A program made the position numbers and the translations under genes. Positions 10,198-18,650 of a stretch of DNA of 64,000 bases are shown piece by piece. Location: contig WWBZ02000051.1 in assembly GCA_011503125.2 (NCBI GenBank), forward strand, positions 1,674,001-1,738,000, given 5' to 3'. Origin of the DNA: Botryosphaeria dothidea. Its lineage: Eukaryota; Ascomycota; Dothideomycetes; Botryosphaeriales; Botryosphaeriaceae. The notes under the pieces were generated by a model. It saw only the letters and a list, made by a program, of their open reading frames with translations. It searched no databases and was not told the origin of the DNA. Every line of letters starts with the position of its first letter. Position 1 is the stretch's first letter.

Positions 10198-12122
10198 ATG
10201 ATTCCTCTCCGCCGTGCTGCAACGCGCTGCTCCCTCAGACGGCTTGCCAACCTCCCGTCACCAAGATTCGCCTTTCCTTCCCGGCCATGGGTTGAATACT
10301 CAAGCCGTGCCAGTGCAATTGCGCCATGGCATTCCGCGCAACCCAAGTCTGCCAGCTACCTGCACAGCAGCGCAGTAGCATCCAGCGACGAGCCCACCAT
10401 CTACGCTCTCTCCACCGCTCCCGGAAGAGCTGCCATCGCCGTCATTCGAATCTCCGGCCCAGCATGCGTTGATGTACCCGCCCTCCTCCACGCCTCTCCA
10501 TCACAACTCTAATAACCTCGATCGCGCGCAGATATACCACTCTCTCTGCCCCGGCAAACCTCTCCCCCAACTGCGCCACGCCGCCCTACGCACCCTCTAC
10601 GACCCGACCGCCCCCTCCCTGCCTGCGCCGTCCGCCATCCTCGACCACGCCCTCGTCCTCTTCTTCCGCGGGCCCTCGTCCGTCACCGGCGAAGACCTGC
10701 TCGAGCTGCACGTCCACGGCGGGCCCGCCATCGTCCGCGCCGTGCTCTCCGCCATCCCCAGAACATCCCCCGTCTCCACAACGAGCCTTCCTCCGTCCAT
10801 CCGCTACGCCGAGCCCGGCGAGTTCACGCGCCGCGCCTACCTGAACTCGCGCCTCTCCCTCCCGCAGGTCGAGGCGCTGGGCGACACGCTGACGGCGTCG
10901 ACGGAACAGCAGCGCCTGCTCTCCGTGCGCGGCACGTCGTCCGGCCTCGCCGCGCGCTACGACGGGTGGGCGCGCGCGCTGCTGTACGCGCGCGGCGAGC
11001 TCGAGGCCCTGATCGACTTCGCCGAGGACCAGCACTTCGACGAGTCGCCCGCGCAGCTGGCGGCGTCGGTCGGCGCGCAGGTGCGGGATCTGAAGAGGAG
11101 TATCGATGCGCATGCGGCGAACGCGGTGCGGGGAGAGCTGTTGAGGAGCGGGATTGGAGTTGCGCTGTTGGGCGAGCCGAATGCGGGGAAGAGCTCGTTG
11201 TTGAATAGGGTCGTGGGCAGGGAGGCGGCGATTGTGAGTCAGGAGCGCGGGACGACGAGGGATGTGGTCGAGACGGGTGTGGATTTGGGGGGATGGTTTT
11301 GTAGGATTGGGGATACGGCCGGGTTGAGGGGGAAGGGTGAGAGGGAGAGGGGAGGAGATGTGGTTGGCGCGGTGGAGTTGGAGGGCATCAGGCGCGCGAA
11401 GGAGAGGGCGATGGGGTCGGATGTGGTGGTTTGCGTCTTCTCCATCGAAGACGAGGGGAGCACCGGACGGCCGGAGCTGTCCTTGAGCCCGGAGGTGGTT
11501 GAGACTGCGCGAGAGTGCATGCTCCAGGGTGGGCAGGTTATGGCCATCGTAAACAAGTCGGATATCATCCCCGCCGGGGACCGTGCCGGACACCAGGATT
11601 GGTACCTCTCTGCCATTCAGAAAGAATTGGACCTCCCCCGCGAACGCATCCACCTCATCTCTTGCAAGGACGCTGCAAGCCCCCCATCGTCATCGCCAAC
11701 ACCTGACCCCGGCAACCTCCAAGCCTTCCTATCTGGCCTCATCTCCGTCTTTAAAGAAATGACGACGCCCATCGTTCCCGAACTCGATGGCATCACCGCA
11801 CCTGATACTTCTATCTGGCAAGAGTCACTTGGCGCGACTGAGCGCCAGCGCGTCCTGCTCGAAGAATGCTCGGCGCATCTCGAAGACTTCCTACAGGAGG
11901 TGGAAGAGGGCAAGCACGAGATGGACGGGGAACTGGACATTGTGCTAGCCGCCGAGAGCTTGAGAGCGGCGGCAACATGTCTCGCTAAAATTACGGGGAA
12001 GGGTGAGGCGGGTGATGTGGAAGAGGTGTTGGGAGTCGTCTTCGAGAAGTAAGTATTTGGTAAGATTCAGGATATTTTCGTCATGGCTAATTCGCTGGAA
12101 CAGGTTCTGTGTTGGAAAATGA
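10198..12122 (+). CDS. MSS1: mitochondrial tRNA modification GTPase (MnmE/Mss1)
   Basis: Exons are 10198-10473, 10532-12048 and 12104-12122, giving 603 residues. Mss1 works with Mto1 in mitochondria to make the 5-carboxymethylaminomethyl-type modification on wobble uridine of tRNAs. The N terminus is Arg-rich and lacks acid residues, as a mitochondrial presequence should be. The folate-binding domain begins TIYALSTAPGRAAIAVIRIS, and EPGEFTRRAYLNSRLSLPQ is typical of the family. The GTPase domain shows GEPNAGKSSLLN (G1), GTTRD (G2), DTAG (G3) and NKSD (G4). The 19-nt last exon supplies FCVGK; the family needs this terminal Cys-containing motif for modification. Without that exon the frame stops at 12052 as FEK. 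The first intron also avoids an in-frame stop at about 10510. Confidence 0.93.
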
Positions 12123-12822
12123 TATTAAGATACTCCCTTACCCCAATCTACCGGAGATGGAGAGTAAGAGGCTATAGGAATAGGTAGAGTGTTCCTCATG
12201 ACTACGTACGTCATGCTCGTGACAAATGTTACCGAGATACGCGCCCAGACTTGTAAGATATAAGAAAAATAAGATATTGAGGGAATACGATTCGCTTAGC
12301 GCTGAGAAGAGTTGGAAAAAGAGGTTTCAGACGGAGAAGAAACGACGAGAAAGCAAGAACAGTTCCCCAACCAATGCGAACAAAACAACGACTCCGATCC
12401 CAATGCATCCCATCCGTTTTTTCTCGACGAACGTCTTCTAGAAGAGAAATCAAGAACGCAAAGCAGAAACGAAAGCAAAACTCCTGCTCAGACCTTTGCG
12501 AGTGAAAGGGAGCGCCCAAAAAACCAGAGATTCATCCCGTGCAACCGTCGCTATGCAAACGCTGAATATCAAAGAAAAAGCCAAGAACGCTGCCAACCAA
12601 GATGTCTAGTGGGGTATCCTATGTATGTCAAAAGGGACGAGGAAAATGTGCGATCCACCAATGGTACAGTATACAAGATGGAGAGGGATTGGGGGCTAAG
12701 AACAAGCGAAGTGGGTGAGATGATTTGGAACAGCGGCGCAGAGATAAGAACAGATAGCCGGCTCTCCAACGGGGTTATAGGCGGGAAAGAGATACAGTGG
12801 CTGAGCATTTTGGTGTTCTTGC
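12123..12822. other. no convincing gene; probable 3' flank of the GRGGYN locus
   Basis: A plus-strand frame of 179 codons (12312-12851) crosses this stretch but has a Lys/Glu/Asn-rich composition with no domain and runs antisense to the GRGGYN frame. I treat it as the 3' untranslated region of the minus-strand transcript and the 3' flank of MSS1. Confidence 0.45.
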
Positions 12823-13020
12823 TCAGTTGTATCCGCCGCGCCCAGCCATGACGACCAACGCCGCGCTGAGCGCTGATTGGATGGGCTGTGCCGTGCCACT
12901 CCTGCTACTCCTGCTACCAGTCCGGCTGCTGGAGGATAGTGACGATTCAGCAAGGCCGGAGCGGGCGTGGCAACGGCCCTGGCTGCCGGTGGATGGAGTG
13001 TTGTAGCCGCCGCGACCCAT
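12823..13020 (-). CDS. 65-residue protein bracketed by GRGGYN motifs
   Basis: The minus-strand frame from ATG 13020 to TGA 12823 encodes a Ser/Arg/Gly-rich 65-residue protein. It starts MGRGGYNTPSTGSQGR and ends VVMAGRGGYN directly before the stop. The frame stays open, without ATG, for about 140 nt upstream (it would read KKAPPQTQRTSQYSQ and so on), so an upstream spliced exon is possible. Two separate eight-codon frames with the same MGRGGYN peptide lie 5' of it. The motif recalls the GRGGAGN repeats of the fungal DUF3602 family but lacks one residue. I do not know a function. Confidence 0.5.
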   Translation of the reverse strand: MGRGGYNTPSTGSQGRCHARSGLAESSLSSSSRTGSRSSRSGTAQPIQSALSAALVVMAGRGGYN

Positions 13021-13219
13021 TGTTGCCGATGGTTCGGAGAAAAGAGGTACAAGTGGCTGACTGTATTGGCTAGTCCTTTGGGTTTGTGGCGGTGCTTTCT
13101 TCAAGGTGCGCGTGCTATGGTTGCCTGTTGATGCTGGGGTGCTGGTTTTCCCCGAAATTCAGAGACTGCTGGAAGTGCTGATGTCCCGGAGGTGGCAAAA
13201 AAATGGTTATGGTTTTTTT

Positions 13220-13243
13220 TTAGTTGTATCCGCCTCGGCCCAT
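13220..13243 (-). CDS. mini-ORF 2: MGRGGYN then stop
   Basis: ATG at 13243 opens an eight-codon frame encoding MGRGGYN and a TAA stop. No GT lies between ATG and stop, so splicing cannot rescue a longer product from inside it. The codons differ from the other copies at third positions while the peptide is identical. It could be a translated upstream frame controlling the 65-residue protein, or a peptide in its own right. Confidence 0.4.
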   Translation of the reverse strand: MGRGGYN

Positions 13244-13372
13244 TGAAAAAAGAGGATTAAGCAGTGGTGGTTGAGAGAAGGTGAGTTTCTGGGAGCGAGG
13301 CTTCCGTCTTAAGCAAGGAAAATGGGTTTGGCGAAATAGTGATTGGTGTCTCGAGGTGAGTCTTAGATTCGT

Positions 13373-13396
13373 CTAGTTGTATCCGCCACGGCCCAT
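13373..13396 (-). CDS. mini-ORF 1: MGRGGYN then stop
   Basis: ATG at 13396 opens an eight-codon frame encoding MGRGGYN with a TAG stop. Reading 5' to 3' on the minus strand, it is the first ATG after about 13833, so it would be the first start codon met by ribosomes if transcription begins near the TATA-like site at 13774-13781. Confidence 0.4.
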   Translation of the reverse strand: MGRGGYN

Positions 13397-13773
13397 AGGT
13401 ATGGTGGTGTTGAGGCTTGATTGCAAGGGATTCGGTGGGTAGTTGGAAAATATTGGGAACGAACACGCTTGGATCGTTTCAGATGAAGTTGGTATGAGTG
13501 CAGTAAATTTGTTTTCCTACTCCGTAAGGGGTAGATAGGACGTTTGGTGGTGGACGTGGTTACGCGCGGGCGTGTGCGTTGGTGTAGTTGTGTAGAGTTG
13601 ATTAAAGTAAGAGAAGAAAAGACTCAGGAAGAGACGCTCAAGAAATAAGAAACTCTTCTTGCTCTGACTGACTAGATCGAAGTAAGAAAACACGTAAAGG
13701 GTTGCGTAGAGTGGTAGAGAGAGGTTGGATTGCGAAGCTGATGCCTTGGGATATGACTCGACGTGGGTGAGGA

Positions 13774-13781
13774 TACTTATA
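13774..13781 (-). promoter_or_regulatory. TATA-like element for the GRGGYN locus
   Basis: The minus strand reads TATAAGTA here. Downstream the minus strand is pyrimidine-rich and ATG-free, as expected for a long 5' leader. No start site has been mapped; this is a guess from sequence. Confidence 0.3.
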
Positions 13782-13859
13782 AACTCAGGTCTGCCTACGG
13801 GCGACTCAGGCACCACCGGTAAACCGCAGCAGCGCATCCCTCCTACCACATGGCACTCG

Positions 13860-16800
13860 GACACATTGGAAAGCAGCCAGCAAGCATGTTCTCGAAAAAG
13901 GGCACACCCGCACGTCCACCAGTGACGGCACAGACCAGACACAAGGGAGGGGCCGCAAACCCGTGGCCCCAGCGGAATCCGGCCCCTGCGCAACCCACGT
14001 CCAAAACCGTCACCACCACGCAGCTGGATACCTGCCTGCCTATCGGAGCGGACCTGAATTAAGGTACTCCCATAGCCACCGCCTAGCTATCCCGGGAGAA
14101 GCCACAGCCGCTGTCAAGGCGGCGCGGCGAGGGTGCTCACAACGGCCCGCCAGTGGTCGGACCGCCATGTCTGTGTGCGTCCTCGCCGGGTATGCGCTAT
14201 CGGACGCCGCGGCTGACGGGAGATGGGAGCACAGAAAGAGGCGAGGCGTGTGTTCCAGGGTGTCGGGAAGGGGTGTGTGCGAGTACGTGTGCGTTTCGGC
14301 ATGTAGCGAAGCAAAAGAGCAAAAGCAGGTACGGCGCATCAGCAGCAGCAGAGAGCGTGTGCGAGCTAAGGCGCGGGAATCAGCCTCGACGATGCGCCGC
14401 CAGCTGAGCCCGTGCTCTCTCTGTCTCTGTCTCTTGCGTGCTGCATCAGCCAGCTGCAGGATCCCCCACGCGCCGGCTTGACCAGGGTCGCAGCGGCGAC
14501 CGAAAGAGACAGTTGCGGGCTGGGAATAGTTTGCGAAGGCGGCCGCCGCAGCACCCGGCGGCCCAAGGCAGCGAAAGCGCGGCCTCTTTCGTCCGCTGAT
14601 ACACTCTGCGTAGTGCGAGCGCAGGCGTGCTCTTGCTGCTTGAGGGAATCGCTTCTTCTCAGACACAGTCATACAGGAAGCACGTTTCTGAAAATAATGG
14701 CAAATGACCCAGCGCCCTCTCTGATGGCAAGCGCACGCGCCCGCAAAAGCACCAGCCGTCAGCACCTTATCGCTGGCGGCCAGGAGCCCTGCAGGCAGGG
14801 CGTTTTTTGTCGGTTTCTGTTGCTGTTTCGAGACACTGCGCCAAAGGCCTGAGGCAGAGCATGGCTGGCCGTTTGACACCGTCAGCCCCCACCACGAAGA
14901 CAAACAAGCGCCCTCCTTCGCCCAAGATAGCTCTGAGATGGTGTTCGTGTTGGCGAATCGGCTCAGAGCTGCGCGGAGACCACGCCGGCAGAACAGAACT
15001 CCTCCATGCTCGTGTCTCTGCCATCCTCTTCGCTTCGCGCGTGCCAGTGTGACCTCGCATTCTCGCGACTGACAGTTCCCCCTGTCCTCGTCCACGCCGG
15101 ACCCGATCCAAGAGCTGGCTAGGGCTGCAGATCTTCACGAGGTCGCGCGACAAGCGTCCATGCTTGCGGTTCTCGCAGAGCGCGTTCCTGCAGTCCCGAG
15201 AGGAAGGGTTGAGCGACGGAAAGGCCGCTGCGCTGGGTCAGTTTCAAGGCCTGTCGGAAAGATGACGCGAGATCGACTGCTAAAAATAATGCCCATGCTG
15301 TGTAGGGCTGAGGCGCCCTCCCAGCGAGTCGTCATCACCAAAAAATAATCCTCCGGCGCGCTGCGGCGGGCTGTGCGCCGCGCTGCAAGCTGCTGACTCT
15401 GAAGCCTGCGATAATTCAGCGACCCGATCCAGGCCCAAGCCTTCCTTTGTGCTTTGTAAAGCCTGATGATGCAAGACTGCGCACCCCGGTGTCAATATTC
15501 TTGTTGCATTATTGATCCCGGCCTGGGCGCCGAGCTGCATGACCCCTCGCCTCGATAGTTTGCCTGCAGCGCCGTTTGACTCGACTCCCGATCCAGTATC
15601 GTGGGCCCGTCACCGCGCTTGGTCGCCGGGATGCCAGCCATCCGAGGAATGTTCGATGATGATCCAGCTGGTGACTCGATTCTGTTGACTCCTGTCCGCC
15701 ATGTTCCCGCGGTCTTGCCCGACCCTTTTGCCTTTTCTGGCAATCGTGACGCTACCACTACTGCGTCTTGCCCTCTGCGGCCGCTGTCTGAGGTCTGTGA
15801 GGGCTCAGCGCGGGGCTGGTGCGCTGTTAGTCGACACGATGATAGCACAATGCAGTACTACGCTTGCGCCGCCACTCTGGTTTTCTGTAGCACAAGAAAC
15901 CATGCCGCTGCAGGAACGGACTAGCCGCCCATTGCGCGTCCTGAACACAAGGGGAAGAGTCTGCTTTCAACAAAGCAAAAAGTCCCCTTCCAATAGATGC
16001 TCCGAGATTTGCCCAAGTATACATCGCCATCGCCTCACGGTATGTCCGTCTCCTGCAGGACGCCACCACCTCGACTCCTTGATGGTGACCCGCTAAAATG
16101 CAGGAATTCCCTGCGGCGTACATCGCCGGCCGAGCTATGTCTGCATAGCGTCCACACCACCTTGCATTCTCGTCGCAATAGCCAACAGGATGTGGCGGAT
16201 CGGTCCGCGGCGCTCAGCTTCTTCATCCTTCATCCATAAGCCCCTTGAACGTTGGCCTCAAAGCGCGGCCGCACACGGCTGTGGCGCTGCGAATCAAACA
16301 CCGTGAGCTGCGGCCTGTGCAGCACACCTTGTCGGCAACCCTGCAGGCCGTAGATAGGAAATCCAAGGCTGCTCGCAAAAGAAAGCTGTTTCCAATGAGC
16401 AAAGCCTCAGGGTTCAAGGATTGCGGCTGCAAGTAGCCGCGAAGCGCATAGCCTCATCCTCCGGAAAAATAAAGGATTGCCTGTACTCCGTCAAAGATTA
16501 TCCGCGCTTGATGCAAAGTGTTGCACCAGCAGAGCAATAGCTTTTGGGAGATCGCGTGGTTGATTCGGATCTCTTCGACAATGTTTCGTCCACTTCATAC
16601 CAGACCGTTCGCCGAAGGCTGCAACAGCAAGTACGAAAAGTGTGCAAGCTTGAGACAGCCGTTCAAACACAGTCGCTCATAGACATTGGTGACGTCCTTG
16701 ACGATATGGTAGCTGTTACGACACAGGTTGATTCGTGCTGTCGCAACGCTACGAATAAATCTTCCATGTAGACACGTATCCTCGCTCTTTTTCCGAAGCA

Positions 16801-17018
16801 ACATGCTAGCGGCCGCTATCCCCAATCTTTTGTGGTTGCGGGGAATCCTGGTCTGCACCGAGGCACCGTGGCGTACAGTGGCGTCACTGGCCCACGTAGG
16901 ACAAGCGGGGAGCAATATTGTCCGATTCGCGTCTTTTTATGGATCGCAATCCAGGTGGATCTTCTTATTGATTGCATGAGGAGCCATAGCTCTAGAGACC
17001 AGCTGACCATTCGCGCAT
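13860..17018. other. 3.1-kb region without a convincing gene
   Basis: A 351-codon minus-strand frame (14040-15095) exists, but its translation is Arg/Cys/Ser-rich with no domain, signal or membrane segment and looks like noncoding GC-rich sequence. Other frames are shorter still. The GRGGYN transcript probably starts at the left edge and the 3' end of HUS1 lies at the right edge. A long regulatory region or noncoding RNA is possible. Confidence 0.45.
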
Positions 17019-18331
17019 TTACTCGCTGTATGAGCTGACGTAGTACTGCACCTGATTAGCGAATGAGACTGCCCACTTCGAAAAAAAAAAACATTAGAAC
17101 GTACAGTAAGAACGGAATCCTCCCGGCCGTCTTCGTCATTGGGCAGATAGACATAGAGAATTAGTGCGTGTTCGTGGCAGAAACCTGGTGCTGCCAGTCA
17201 GAGATCTGCTTTTCGTGACGGTCGGAATAGATTGCAAGGTCTTACAGGCAATGACTCTACCGCCCAGCCTGCCGACTGACATGACCTTGCTCCAGTCTCT
17301 GCCATCGATCCGGACAGTTGCCCAACCCTCATCGCTGCGCCCATCGGCGCTTCCGAGCTTCTTCATCCTAGTGCTGGGATGGTGCCTAATACCTTCTTCC
17401 CCGCCTTCAACTTGAGAAGGGTCCAGTTCGGGGTTCGAAAGACCTGTCCAGACACTCGATATGTTCATTGCGTCGGTGCGAATACTCAGCTTTAGGCAGC
17501 CGTGCATATTCGCTGCCATTTCCAGGCGAGGACCAGTTGCTCCGCCGCCCGCGCCGTTGGCCTTTGCCGCCAAGGCCAGCTTGGTGAACCGATCGGATAT
17601 GATCTTCAGCTGTAATAAAGGCGGCAATAGGATGTGAACATCAGGCTCTCGACAGCGGGGTTCATGGATGCCTTCGACATTGCTGGGATTGAGCACTCGC
17701 ACGGGTACATCTTGCGTCACAATAGTCTCACGCTCCCTGCCATCCTGTGTCTCCAGAGAAGTCTCGCCAAATCCATAGCCCTCGCTTGGGCCAGCCGAAC
17801 CGAATGCGCCGTGCGTGTCACCGAGAGGACTGGTGACAATGGTCAGAGATAGGATGGGTACGTTGTCCTTCTTCGTTAAGCGAATTGAGGCAGAAGTGGC
17901 GTTCAAGGCAGATTTCAGAGCACGCTGTAGTGGAGCAAGCGGCACCTCTAGGTTAATGACGTTGTTTGCTGCGGATTGAATATTGTAGTCATCGTCAAAG
18001 ATGGTGTCCTGATGAGGCCTTAGTATGGATAGTCAAGCTGGCGAAGACATCCGGATTCAAAACACTCACAATGACGAGCACACTAAATAGTCAATTAGCA
18101 TTATACTGTTCGATTCTTCACCGAGTACTTACGCCCAAACTTGAGTACCCTGCTCGGGGATGATGGTGAAGCGAGCTTCGTCCTCATTAAGCCTGACCCA
18201 TGCGACAGGACCAAGCGAGGCGAGAGAAGCAGTGAGCTCTGGGGAACCATCAGCGGAGAGTTTCAGGCATGAATGATGCGTGACGTACTTGCAAATGTGT
18301 TGATGTTCTGAATTGAAGCCTTGAAGCGCAT
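17019..18331 (-). CDS. HUS1: checkpoint clamp subunit Hus1
   Basis: Six exons (18331-18289, 18238-18133, 18082-18070, 18008-17246, 17184-17105, 17051-17019) join in frame to 345 residues. Hus1 forms the PCNA-like 9-1-1 ring with Rad9 and Rad1, which is loaded at damaged DNA and activates the Mec1/ATR checkpoint. The N terminus MRFKASIQNINTFAKLTASL and the next stretch, VAWVRLNEDEARFTIIPEQG, are diagnostic. The C terminus HALILYVYLPNDEDG and a final SVLTVQYYVSSYSE complete the second clamp domain. The third exon has only 13 nt (coding VLVI with its neighbours), and the last two exons are short, so an ORF-only view sees just the middle. It is head to head with CTF4. Confidence 0.92.
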
Positions 18332-18650
18332 TTTGGCAGATAGTTGTGTGGCAATGTGTTTCAGGCACCAGGGTTGCAAAGGTCACTTGGATTGTATCGT
18401 CACCGTTGCAGTTCAGCAATATCGCAAGCATGACTATTGCAGCCTGGAGTGGACTTGAGACGGAGGTAATGAGTGGCGTGGAGATGGAGGGTGTGTTCAG
18501 TCGGCGAGCCCGAAGCAAATGACGCCGTGCCAGGGTGCGGAAGGCTTACCCAACTAGGACAAGCGCCACTTAACGCGCGCTACGCGTCGTGCATCGAGAC
18601 GCGTTCTCCGAATCGCGCATCCGCATCTTCTCCCCATATCAACATACATC
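18332..18650. promoter_or_regulatory. bidirectional HUS1-CTF4 promoter with two MCB boxes
   Basis: The 319 bp between the two start codons contain ACGCGT at 18582-18587 and again at 18599-18604. This palindrome is the MluI cell-cycle box bound by MBF, which drives G1/S expression of replication genes in yeasts and other fungi. Both boxes lie within 70 bp of the CTF4 start. A further ACGCGC lies at about 18573. Confidence 0.6.

Noticed and set aside
10586..11653. 355-codon minus-strand frame
   Set aside because: It is antisense to the MSS1 GTPase, which has clear motifs; an effect of high GC and codon bias.
12312..12851. 179-codon plus-strand frame overlapping the GRGGYN protein
   Set aside because: Runs antisense to the better-supported minus-strand frame and has no recognisable features.
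13373..13396. Treating the MGRGGYN copies as spliced internal exons of one repeat protein
   Set aside because: Mini-ORF 2 has no GT between ATG and stop, and the bases just before each ATG lack an AG acceptor, so simple exon joining does not work.
14040..15095. 351-codon minus-strand frame
   Set aside because: No domain, signal, membrane segment or plausible composition; looks like GC-rich noncoding sequence. Kept only as a note in the gap entry.
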